From contig CAWHKV010000006.1 of NCBI GenBank assembly GCA_963830175.1, forward strand, positions 1 to 64,000: a DNA stretch of 64,000 bases. The letters are read 5' to 3'. The notes beneath the pieces were generated by a model. The model was given only the letters and a program-made list of their open reading frames with translations, had not been told where the DNA came from and ran no database searches. Position numbers and translations under genes: made by a program. Below, piece by piece: positions 26,005-34,010 of the stretch (positions are counted from its first letter, which is position 1; every line of letters begins with the position of its first letter). This DNA is from JBBRBB01 sp963830175. GTDB lineage: Bacteria > Bacteroidota > Bacteroidia > Chitinophagales > Chitinophagaceae.

Positions 26005-26820
26005 ATGTTGAATAAAGAATTTTTAGATGAACTTTTTAAAAAGCAACAAGCCAAAGAAGCCGTGCCTTCTAATAAGGTTATTGCGGGTTGGGCAACTTCC
26101 ATAATATGTTTATTATTTCCTGAACTTTCTTTATGCAGTTATCCATCAGCAGATCGAATTGGTGAAGAATTAATGATGCTGGAAAAAGAGTTGGTCTCTA
26201 TTATGGATGCCACCAAAGCGTGTGAGGATTGCGATCATACCTTTATAAGCAAGACTTTCTTTGAGGGTTTACCCGATATCCAGAGAAGATTAAACACAGA
26301 TATTGAAGCCATTCACGAGGGTGACCCTGCTGCACATTCCACTTTTGAAGTAATACGCGCCTATCCCGGGTTTAGCGCATTGTGTTTTTATAGAATTGCT
26401 AATGCGCTGCACAGGTTAAATGTTCCTTTAATTCCAAGAATATTATCAGAGCATGCACATTCAACAACAGGAATAGACATTCATCCTGCGGCAACCATTG
26501 GGGAATATTTTATGATTGATCATGGGACAGGAATCGTTATCGGTGAAACAGCAGTGGTGGGTAATCATGTAAAAATGTACCAGGGTGTAACTCTTGGCGC
26601 ATTAAGTGTAGCTAGAAATATGCGGTTCATGAAAAGACATCCTAACATTGGCGATAACGTAGTTATTTATTCTAATGCAACAATTTTAGGAGGCGAAACT
26701 ATAATAGGAGAAAATTCCGTAATTGGTGGCAACGTTTGGTTGACCCATTCGGTTCCCGCAGGTTCACTAGTTTTTCACGAACCGGAGGTTACCATTGTTG
26801 AAGGCAAGTTTAATATGTAA
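26005..26820 (+). CDS. cysE: Serine O-acetyltransferase
   Basis: Makes O-acetylserine from serine and acetyl-CoA, the first step to cysteine. The 271-residue protein has an N-terminal helical domain (to about residue 140) and a left-handed beta helix of hexapeptide repeats: GIDIHPAATIGEYFMIDHGT, GIVIGETAVVGNHVKMYQGV, PNIGDNVVIYSNATILGG. The catalytic histidines sit in HPAATIG and MIDHGTG. It starts a row of same-strand genes; the partner cysM begins ten bases after its stop. Confidence 0.93.
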   Translation: MLNKEFLDELFKKQQAKEAVPSNKVIAGWATSIICLLFPELSLCSYPSADRIGEELMMLEKELVSIMDATKACEDCDHTFISKTFFEGLPDIQRRLNTDIEAIHEGDPAAHSTFEVIRAYPGFSALCFYRIANALHRLNVPLIPRILSEHAHSTTGIDIHPAATIGEYFMIDHGTGIVIGETAVVGNHVKMYQGVTLGALSVARNMRFMKRHPNIGDNVVIYSNATILGGETIIGENSVIGGNVWLTHSVPAGSLVFHEPEVTIVEGKFNM

Positions 26821-26829
26821 AACAAAAGC

Positions 26830-27706
26830 ATGGCAAGTATATTAGATACGATAGGCAATACACCACTGGTAGAGATTCAGCGATTAAACCCTAACCCTGA
26901 AGTAAAGATTTTTGCAAAACTGGAAGGGAATAATCCCGGTGGAAGCGTTAAAGACCGCCCTGCACTTAAATATGATTCGTAGCGCAATAGAACGGGGAGA
27001 AATTAAAAAAGGAACAAAACTTATTGAAGCTACCAGTGGCAATACAGGTATTGCCATGGCTTTGATCGCTAATTTATATGGACTGGAGATTGAATTAATT
27101 TTACCTGCCAGTTCTACGCGTGAAAGGGTTTTAACCATGGAAGCCTTTGGGGCAAAAGTGATATTAATGGACAGTATGGAACTGTCTCGCGATTACGCGA
27201 TTGAGAAGGGTGCAGGCGATGATTATTTTTTATTAAACCAATTCGCGAACCCCGATAATTTTAAGGCGCATTATAAAACCACCGGCCCGGAAATATGGCG
27301 TGATACCAAAAATGAGGTTACACATTTTGTTAGCTCAATGGGTACTACCGGAACAATTATGGGTACATCCATGTACCTGAAAGAACAAAATAAGCAAATT
27401 CAGATAATTGGATGCCAACCAACAGAAGAGGCTTCTATACCGGGAATCCGGCGGTGGGCGCCAGCGTATCTTCCTAAAATTTATGATGCGTCCAGGGTAG
27501 ACAAGATATTAGACATTACACAACAGGAAGCTGAAGAAACTACACGTTTACTGGCAAGAGAAGAAGGCATTTTTGCAGGTACAAGCAGCGGGGGTGCTGC
27601 ATCTGCTGCATTTCGCCTTGCCAAAGAAATAAACTCCGGCGTTATTGTTTTCATTGCCTGCGATCGTGGCGACAGGTACCTGAGTTCTAACCTGTTTGGT
27701 GGTTAA
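26830..27706 (+). CDS. cysM: Cysteine synthase, CysM-like, one frameshift
   Basis: Pyridoxal-phosphate enzyme that makes cysteine from O-acetylserine and sulfide. The ATG at 26830 opens MASILDTIGNTPLVEIQRL, a typical start. The PLP lysine is in NPGGSVKDRPAL and the phosphate-binding loop in EATSGNTGIAMAL; the SVKDRPA form favours CysM over CysK. The frame changes at about 26963-26970 (CACTTAAATATG), straight after the PLP lysine motif, and then stays open to 27706. Joined length is about 292 residues. The break is in a conserved core, so a sequencing indel is the simplest explanation. Confidence 0.9.
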
Positions 27707-27750
27707 TAACTTCGCTGCTCTTTGCCTTTGTTTTTATAAATTTAATTCCC

Positions 27751-29136
27751 ATGAAACAACATTACAAGGCTATTATTATCGGCTCAGGGCAAGGCGGAAC
27801 CCCGCTTGCAAAAAAACTTGCCATGCAGGGATGGCAAACAGCCCTCATAGAAAAACATTTTGTTGGAGGCACATGTATTAACACTGGTTGTACCCCAACA
27901 AAAGCAATGATTGCCTCTGCTCAAATGTCTTACAAAATTTCCCGTTCTAAAGAATTTGGATTAATAACAAATGGTTTAAAAATAGATATTCAGCAGGTAT
28001 TAGACAGAAAAAACAAAATAGTTGAATCTTTCAGAAGCAGCTCCCGTAAAGGATTAGAAGAAACTGAAAACCTCGATCTGATTTTTGGTGAAGCAAGCTT
28101 CATTAACAATAAAAAGTTAACCATCAAATTAAATGGTAATGAGGGATCGAAGGAAGTGACAGGCGATTATATTTTTATTGATACAGGAACACGCCCCACC
28201 ATACCTGAAATTGATGGGTTACATGATGCTGGCTATTTTACTTCCACAACCATTATGGAATACAATGAAGTGCCGGAACATCTTCTAATAATCGGTGGCG
28301 GTTATATAGGACTCGAGTTCGGGCAAATGTACCGGCGGTTTGGAAGCAAAGTCACCATTTTAGAACATGGTGATCGTTTTCTTTCAAGGGAAGACGAGGA
28401 CATAGCAGATGAAATAAAAAAAATATTAGAAGCTGAGGAAATTAAAATTTATACCGGAAGTCAATTAAAAAAAGTAAAGGGCAAAGCGGGGAACCTGGAG
28501 GCTTTAATTTCTATGCAGAATGATGAAAAAAGTATTTCATGTACCCATATTCTATTGTCTGCAGGCAGAACCCCTAATACCGATAACTTAAATTTATCTG
28601 CAACAAATGTTGAAACTGATAGTAAAGGTTATATAAAAGTAAATGAAAAGCTGGAAACATCTGCCAGTGGCATTTACGCCATAGGCGATGTTAAGGGCGG
28701 CCCTGAATTCACCCATATTTCGTACAATGATTACGTGATCTTGTATCATAATCTTCTTAACAACGAAAACCGAAATATAAACGGCAGGCCTATACCCTAC
28801 TGCATGTTTACCGATCCGCAATTAGGAAGGGTTGGAATATCTGAACAGGAGGCAAAAGAAAAAGGACTTAATTTTAAGGTAGTAAAACTGCCAATGGAAA
28901 ACGTTGCTCGTGCAATAGAAACAGGCGATACAAGGGGCATGATGAAAGCCATTGTTAACGCTGACGATGGCACCATATTAGGCGTTGCTATTTTAGGGCA
29001 GCAAGGCGGCGAAACAATGACACTACTTCAAATGGCGATGATGGGAAATATTACAGCTACACAATTACAGGAAGTGATCATTGCTCATCCATTATATGCA
29101 GAATCTATCAACAACCTGTTTATGAAACTTAAGTAA
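27751..29136 (+). CDS. Class I pyridine nucleotide-disulfide oxidoreductase
   Basis: A 461-residue flavoprotein of the dihydrolipoamide dehydrogenase/mercuric reductase/mycothione reductase group. FAD fold: YKAIIIGSGQGGTPLAKKL. Redox cysteines: GGTCINTGCTPTK (CxxxxC). NAD(P)H fold: LLIIGGGYIGLEFGQMY. Second FAD motif: IYAIGDVKGG. C-terminal His-Glu pair: IIAHPLYAESINN. No extra N-terminal heavy-metal domain and no C-terminal CC pair, so a mercuric reductase is unlikely. It lies 44 bases after cysM and four bases before a transporter ATPase in the ergothioneine operon, so reduction of a low-molecular-weight disulfide such as ergothioneine disulfide is a testable guess. Confidence 0.85.
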   Translation: MKQHYKAIIIGSGQGGTPLAKKLAMQGWQTALIEKHFVGGTCINTGCTPTKAMIASAQMSYKISRSKEFGLITNGLKIDIQQVLDRKNKIVESFRSSSRKGLEETENLDLIFGEASFINNKKLTIKLNGNEGSKEVTGDYIFIDTGTRPTIPEIDGLHDAGYFTSTTIMEYNEVPEHLLIIGGGYIGLEFGQMYRRFGSKVTILEHGDRFLSREDEDIADEIKKILEAEEIKIYTGSQLKKVKGKAGNLEALISMQNDEKSISCTHILLSAGRTPNTDNLNLSATNVETDSKGYIKVNEKLETSASGIYAIGDVKGGPEFTHISYNDYVILYHNLLNNENRNINGRPIPYCMFTDPQLGRVGISEQEAKEKGLNFKVVKLPMENVARAIETGDTRGMMKAIVNADDGTILGVAILGQQGGETMTLLQMAMMGNITATQLQEVIIAHPLYAESINNLFMKLK

Positions 29137-29140
29137 TTGA

Positions 29141-30100
29141 ATGATCGAAGTTCGTAACCTTACTAAAATTTACAGGAACCATACTGTTGTTGATGATGTT
29201 TCGTTTGCAGTAAAACCAGGCAATACAATGGTACTGCTTGGCACAAGCGGTTCTGGTAAAACAACAACGCTCCGCATGATTAACCGGTTAATTGAACCAG
29301 ATGCAGGTACAATTACAATAAATGGCAATAATATTCTTCACCAGCCTCCAGAGCAATTGCGCAGAAGTATAGGCTATGTTTTACAGGGATACGGATTGTT
29401 TCCGCATTTTACCGTGGCAGAAAATATTGCCATTGTACCAAAACTTTTAAAATGGGGAAAGGAAAAAATTCAATCTCGAATAGATGAGTTGTTGCACAAA
29501 CTGCAATTAGACCCTGCTCAGTATCGTGATAAGCTTCCTGCCAATTTAAGCGGTGGTCAAATGCAGCGAGTAGGGCTTGCACGGGCGCTTGCTGCTGATC
29601 CGCCAATTTTATTGATGGATGAACCGTTTGGCGCATTAGACCCTTTAACCAGAACATCAGTAAGAAAAGAATTTAAAGACCTTGATGAGTTAAACCAAAA
29701 GACTATCATACTAGTTACCCATGATGTTCAGGAGGCATTTGACCTGGGCGATGAAATCGGGTTAATGGATAACGGTAAATTATTGCAATCCGGTCCATCC
29801 ATCGAGCTATTGTTTAAACCAAAAAATGAATTTGTAAAAAAATTCTTTAAACATCAACAACTGCAGTTAGAGTGGCAAACCATTTCTTTGAAAAACATTT
29901 GGAATTTTTTGGATGAAAGTATAGAGCAACCCGGTAGTGTCAGCAGTACAAGGTCTCTATGGCAAACGATAGAGGCATTATCCAATAATAAATCGACTGT
30001 AATTGCATTTGATGAGGAAAGTAATACCACAAAGCAGGTAACATTCTCAGGCCTTCAAACTGCATTTCAACAATTCAGGCAACAAAACTGTTATGGATGA
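29141..30100 (+). CDS. ABC transporter ATPase, OpuCA/EgtV-like
   Basis: A 319-residue importer ATPase of the quaternary-ammonium uptake family. Walker A LLGTSGSGKTTTLRMINRL, Q-loop YVLQGYGLFPHFTV, signature LSGGQMQRVGLARALA, Walker B ILLMDEPFGALDP, switch ILVTHDVQEAF. The 70-residue tail is shorter than the paired CBS domains of osmoregulated OpuCA or ProV. It overlaps the permease gene by eight bases. Neighbouring egtB and egtD suggest that the cargo is a histidine betaine such as ergothioneine or hercynine and not an osmolyte; this is inference. Confidence 0.85.
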   Translation: MIEVRNLTKIYRNHTVVDDVSFAVKPGNTMVLLGTSGSGKTTTLRMINRLIEPDAGTITINGNNILHQPPEQLRRSIGYVLQGYGLFPHFTVAENIAIVPKLLKWGKEKIQSRIDELLHKLQLDPAQYRDKLPANLSGGQMQRVGLARALAADPPILLMDEPFGALDPLTRTSVRKEFKDLDELNQKTIILVTHDVQEAFDLGDEIGLMDNGKLLQSGPSIELLFKPKNEFVKKFFKHQQLQLEWQTISLKNIWNFLDESIEQPGSVSSTRSLWQTIEALSNNKSTVIAFDEESNTTKQVTFSGLQTAFQQFRQQNCYG

Positions 30101-31658
30101 TCAGCAAACTTTATGGCAGTTTTTATCGCAGCAATCAGACAAGTTGTTGCAACAAACCATTACGCACATAGGGCTTACTTTTATTTCTCTGTTTATAGCC
30201 ATTTGCATTGGGTTACCGTTAGGTATTCTTATAGCACGCAGGCAAAAATTATCTGCACCTGTCTTGGGTTTTGCCGGTGTATTGCAAACCATACCCTCTA
30301 TTGCTTTATTAGGATTTTTAATACCCTTATTAGGAATTGGCGCCACTCCTGCAATAGCAGCGTTATTTCTTTATGCATTATTGCCTATCATTCGAAATAC
30401 ATATACAGGTATTACAGGTGTTAATCCATCTGTGGTCGATGCTGCAAAAGGAATGGGCATGACATCTTCCCAAGTATTGGTAAAAGTACAGCTACCTCTT
30501 GCAATGCCGGTTATACTTGCGGGCGTAAGAACTGCCACTGTTATAAATGTTGGGGTGGCTACGCTGGCTGCATACATTGCTGCAGGCGGTTTAGGTGAGT
30601 TTATTTTTGGAGGCATTGCATTGAACAATACCAATATGATTCTTGCCGGTGCAATACCTGCTGCTTTACTTGCCATTTTATTCGATTACCTGCTTTCACT
30701 TCTTCAAAAATTACATTTTAGAAAGTTGAATAAGAATCTTATATTATTACCTGTTATTGTTTTGGCCCTCTCTTCCTTTTACATTATCCCGGCAACAGGA
30801 AAGGGATTGCTGGCCGGCTTTACGCCAGAATTTATGGGGAGAGAGGATGGATACCTTGGATTAAAAAACGTGTATGATTTAAACATCAGGAATGTTGTTA
30901 TAAGTGATGCGGTGATGTATAAAGCTGCATACGAAAAAAAGCTGGATGTAATAAGTGGCTATAGCACGGATGGAAGACTGAAGGCTTTTAATTTAATTAC
31001 CTTGCAGGACGATAAGAATATTTTTCCGCCCTATTATGCAGCGCCTGTTGTAAGATCTCAAACACTGAAAGAGCATCCTGAAGTTCAGCCTGTTTTAAAT
31101 ATGCTTTCGGGATTAATTAACGACAGTATAATGACTGAATTAAACTACCGGGTAGATTTCCTGAAGCAACTACCGGAAAAAGTTGCAAAAGATTTTTTAG
31201 TTGAAAAAGGTTTATATAAAGTGCAACAAAAGCAAACATCAGGTACCATTCGACTGGGGTCAAAGATCTTCGGAGAACAATACATACTTATAAACATGTA
31301 TCAAATGCTTCTGGAAGGATATACCAACCTAAAGGTTGAAGCCAAGACCGGCTTAGGCGGTACAAAAATTTGCTTTGATGCACTTATAAATAATGAAATT
31401 GACATGTATCCTGAATATACGGGTACAGGATTACTGGTAATACTTTCCCCAACAAAAACCGAATTAGAGCAGGTTATGGGAAACCGTGAAACAACATACA
31501 ATTTTGTAAAAGATAATTTTAATAAAAAGTTTAACCTTGTTTGGCTTGCGCCTATAGGTTTTAACAATGCTTACGCCCTGATGATGAGAAAGCAACAGGC
31601 GCATGAACTACAAATACATTCCATTTCAGATCTTACCCGTTACATTAACAAACAATAA
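30093..31658 (+). CDS. ABC importer permease fused to a circularly permuted substrate-binding domain (OpuCB-CC/EgtU-like)
   Basis: A 521-residue fusion. Residues 1-205 are the permease with about five membrane segments and the EAA loop DAAKGMGMTSSQVLVKVQLP. A further membrane segment (LILLPVIVLALSSFYIIP) leads outside. The binding domain then starts with the half that normally comes second (TPEFMGREDGYLGL, VISGYSTDGRLKAF, DDKNIFPPYYAAPVVR) and ends with the half that normally comes first (LGSKIFGEQYILINMYQMLLE, GLGGTKICFDALINNEIDMY, PEYTGTGLL, LAPIGFNNAYALM). So it is a circular permutation of the OpuCC/OsmF fold. EgtU, the ergothioneine transporter of Gram-positives, has the same permease-binding-protein fusion. 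Its place beside egtB-egtD supports that role. Confidence 0.82.
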   Translation: MDDQQTLWQFLSQQSDKLLQQTITHIGLTFISLFIAICIGLPLGILIARRQKLSAPVLGFAGVLQTIPSIALLGFLIPLLGIGATPAIAALFLYALLPIIRNTYTGITGVNPSVVDAAKGMGMTSSQVLVKVQLPLAMPVILAGVRTATVINVGVATLAAYIAAGGLGEFIFGGIALNNTNMILAGAIPAALLAILFDYLLSLLQKLHFRKLNKNLILLPVIVLALSSFYIIPATGKGLLAGFTPEFMGREDGYLGLKNVYDLNIRNVVISDAVMYKAAYEKKLDVISGYSTDGRLKAFNLITLQDDKNIFPPYYAAPVVRSQTLKEHPEVQPVLNMLSGLINDSIMTELNYRVDFLKQLPEKVAKDFLVEKGLYKVQQKQTSGTIRLGSKIFGEQYILINMYQMLLEGYTNLKVEAKTGLGGTKICFDALINNEIDMYPEYTGTGLLVILSPTKTELEQVMGNRETTYNFVKDNFNKKFNLVWLAPIGFNNAYALMMRKQQAHELQIHSISDLTRYINKQ

Positions 31659-31694
31659 GAATGCTGGCATGCATTTTTAATAAATAATATAACC

Positions 31695-32934
31695 ATGCAA
31701 ACATTAACCGGAAAAAATAATCAGTCAGGAAACGAAATTATTAATGACACATTGATGTATGAGCCAGAAATAAAAGATAACGGCCTCGATCTGCAAACTA
31801 CCTATGCATCAATAAGAAAGCATTCAGTACAAATTTGTAAACCTCTCAAAACCGAAGATTATGTTGTTCAGCCCATAGTCGATGTTAGCCCGCCCAAATG
31901 GCACCTTGGACACAGCACATGGTTTTTTGAAACCTTTATTTTAAAGCCGTATCATAAGGGGTATAAAGAATTCGATCCAAACTTTAATTATGTTTTCAAC
32001 AGCTATTATGAAAGTGTGGGAGCGCGTGTTGTACGAACAGACCGCGGAAATCTTAGCAGGCCCTCTGTAGAAGAAGTTTACAAATACCGCAGTCATGTAG
32101 ATGAGGCAATGCATGAATTTTTAAGCAAAGAAATAACTGCAGAAGTAAGAGAATTATTAATACTTGGATTTAACCACGAACAGCAGCATCAGGAATTATT
32201 ATTGACAGATATCAAATACATACTTGGTCATAATCCATTATTACCAATATATAGTAATTCAAAAATTGAAACAGTAGAACCCGATCTCAAAAAACAATGG
32301 ATTACAATAAAAGAAGGGGTATACGAAATTGGTTATGCAGGAAATGATTTTTGTTTTGATAATGAACTATGCAGGCATAAAGTTTTTTTGCAGCCCTTCC
32401 AAATTCAAAGTGGTTTAGTAACCAATGAAGAATACCTTGAATTTATTAATGATGGCGGTTACCAAAATTTTAAATTCTGGCATTCAGAAGGATGGCAGTG
32501 GGTTCAATCAACATAATGCCAAATCCCCCCTTTACTGGCATTTGGTTGAAAACAACTGGCATACTTACACGCTACAGGGTTTACAACCGGTAGACTTGCA
32601 GCAACCCGTAACCCACATTAATTATTTTGAAGCCACCGCTTTTGCATCCTATAAAGGATTGCGGCTTCCCACAGAGGCAGAATGGGAAGTGGCAGCAACA
32701 AATTTCTCATGGGGCAACAGGTGGGAATGGACAGAAAGTGCATACCTACCCTACCCTGGTTTTTCAAAAGCTGAGGGTGCGATTGGTGAGTATAACGGCA
32801 AATTCATGGTTAATCAAATGGTCTTGCGGGGCGCATCTGTAGCCACACCAGAAAACCACAGCAGGGTAACATATCGTAACTTTTTTCAAACAAATTTACA
32901 ATGGCAGTTTACAGGAATCAGGCTGGCGAAATAG
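31695..32934 (+). CDS. egtB: Ergothioneine biosynthesis protein EgtB (hercynine sulfoxide synthase), one frameshift
   Basis: A non-heme iron enzyme that joins hercynine to cysteine or gamma-glutamylcysteine with oxygen, forming the C-S bond. The N-terminal DinB domain carries HLGHSTWFFETF and GFNHEQQHQELLLTDI, whose histidines bind iron. The C-terminal FGly-like domain includes GLRLPTEAEWEVAA, WGNRWEWTESAYLPYPGF and VLRGASVATPENHSR. The frame changes near 32508, between WQWVQ and HNAKSPLYW; joined length is 413 residues, normal for the family. The gene overlaps egtD by 34 bases. No egtA or egtC is near, which fits an EgtB that uses free cysteine. Confidence 0.9.
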
Positions 32935-33884
32935 AACCTTCAGTTAACGAACAATTTTATTCTGATGTAATAATAGGTTTGTCCTCAAATCCAAAATTTT
33001 TCAGCTCAAAATATTTTTATGATGCAGAGGGCGATAAACTTTTCCAGGAAATTATGCGCATGCCCGAATATTATCTTACACGAAGTGAGCAGGAGATTTT
33101 TTTATTACAAACTAAAGAACTCGCAGATCCCATTTTAGAAAGATTTGATGCATTCGATATTCTTGAATTAGGGGCTGGCGATGCCACAAAATCAACGCAT
33201 TTATTGCGTCACCTGCGGAACGCCGGAAAAAATTTTACCTATTATCCGATTGATATATCAGGGAATGTAATAAACCTGCTGGAAGACGAAATGCCAAAAC
33301 GAATACCTGGTTTGGATGTAGAAGGATTGAATGGTGATTATTTTGAAATGATCAAAGAAAGTTACCAGGTTTCAGAACGACCTAAAGTGGTCTTATTCCT
33401 GGGATCTAATATTGGCAATTTTACCACGGAAGATGCTACCAGATTTATGCAGGCACTGAATAATGAATTAAGAAGTGGGGATATGGTATTAGTGGGTTTC
33501 GACCTTAAAAAAAATCCAAAAGATATTTTATGCGCATATAATGATCGGGTGGGTATTACTAAGGCCTTTAATCTTAACCTTCTTAAAAGAATAAACAACG
33601 AGCTGGAAGCAAATTTTAATATTGAAAAGTTCGACCACTTTCCTACCTACGATCCTATAACCGGCGCATGCAAAAGTTACCTTATAAGCCTGGAAGAACA
33701 ACAGGTGAATATTTCAGACAAAACGTTTTCATTTGAACGCAACGAAGCCATTTGGACAGAGCTATCCCAAAAATATTCAGAGCGGGAAATTAGAGCTATG
33801 GCAACATTTACAGGCTTTAAAACAATAGAACATTTCTATGACTGTAAACACTGGTTTATAGATGCACTGTGGCAAAAGCGATAA
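32901..33884 (+). CDS. egtD: L-histidine N-alpha-methyltransferase EgtD
   Basis: Trimethylates the alpha-amino group of histidine with SAM to make hercynine, the first step of ergothioneine synthesis. The 327-residue protein has the family marks FYDAEGDKLFQEIMRMPEYY and TRSEQEIF at the N-terminus, SAM motif ILELGAGDATKSTHLLRHL, the tyrosine-rich YYPIDIS strand, LFLGSNIGNF and YNDRVGITKAFNLNLLKRIN, the last two forming the histidine pocket. Its ATG lies inside the end of egtB, so translation is coupled. It closes the operon; a 126-bp gap follows before a TonB receptor. Confidence 0.93.
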   Translation: MAVYRNQAGEIEPSVNEQFYSDVIIGLSSNPKFFSSKYFYDAEGDKLFQEIMRMPEYYLTRSEQEIFLLQTKELADPILERFDAFDILELGAGDATKSTHLLRHLRNAGKNFTYYPIDISGNVINLLEDEMPKRIPGLDVEGLNGDYFEMIKESYQVSERPKVVLFLGSNIGNFTTEDATRFMQALNNELRSGDMVLVGFDLKKNPKDILCAYNDRVGITKAFNLNLLKRINNELEANFNIEKFDHFPTYDPITGACKSYLISLEEQQVNISDKTFSFERNEAIWTELSQKYSEREIRAMATFTGFKTIEHFYDCKHWFIDALWQKR

Positions 33885-34010
33885 TTACATTTCAGTTTCG
33901 AATCAATTTTTAATTCTAAATATTAATAATCTTATAAAATATAGGAATTTCCTTAATGCGTAAACCACCCGCCATTTTATCCCCCACATTTGCCAAAAAG
34001 TAACCGACAA

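Noticed and set aside
27751..29136. Mercuric reductase (merA) and a mercury-resistance operon
   Set aside because: There is no N-terminal heavy-metal domain, no C-terminal cysteine pair, and no merR, merT or merP nearby.
29141..31658. Plain osmoprotectant (glycine betaine) transporter
   Set aside because: Possible by family, but the missing paired CBS domains and the position before egtB-egtD make an ergothioneine-type cargo more likely. It was kept as an alternative.
33943..33953. Dyad AGGAA-T-TTCCT upstream of the FecA-like receptor as a Fur-type operator
   Set aside because: It is short, A/T-rich and does not match a Fur box; chance occurrence is likely. It is mentioned only within the receptor entry.
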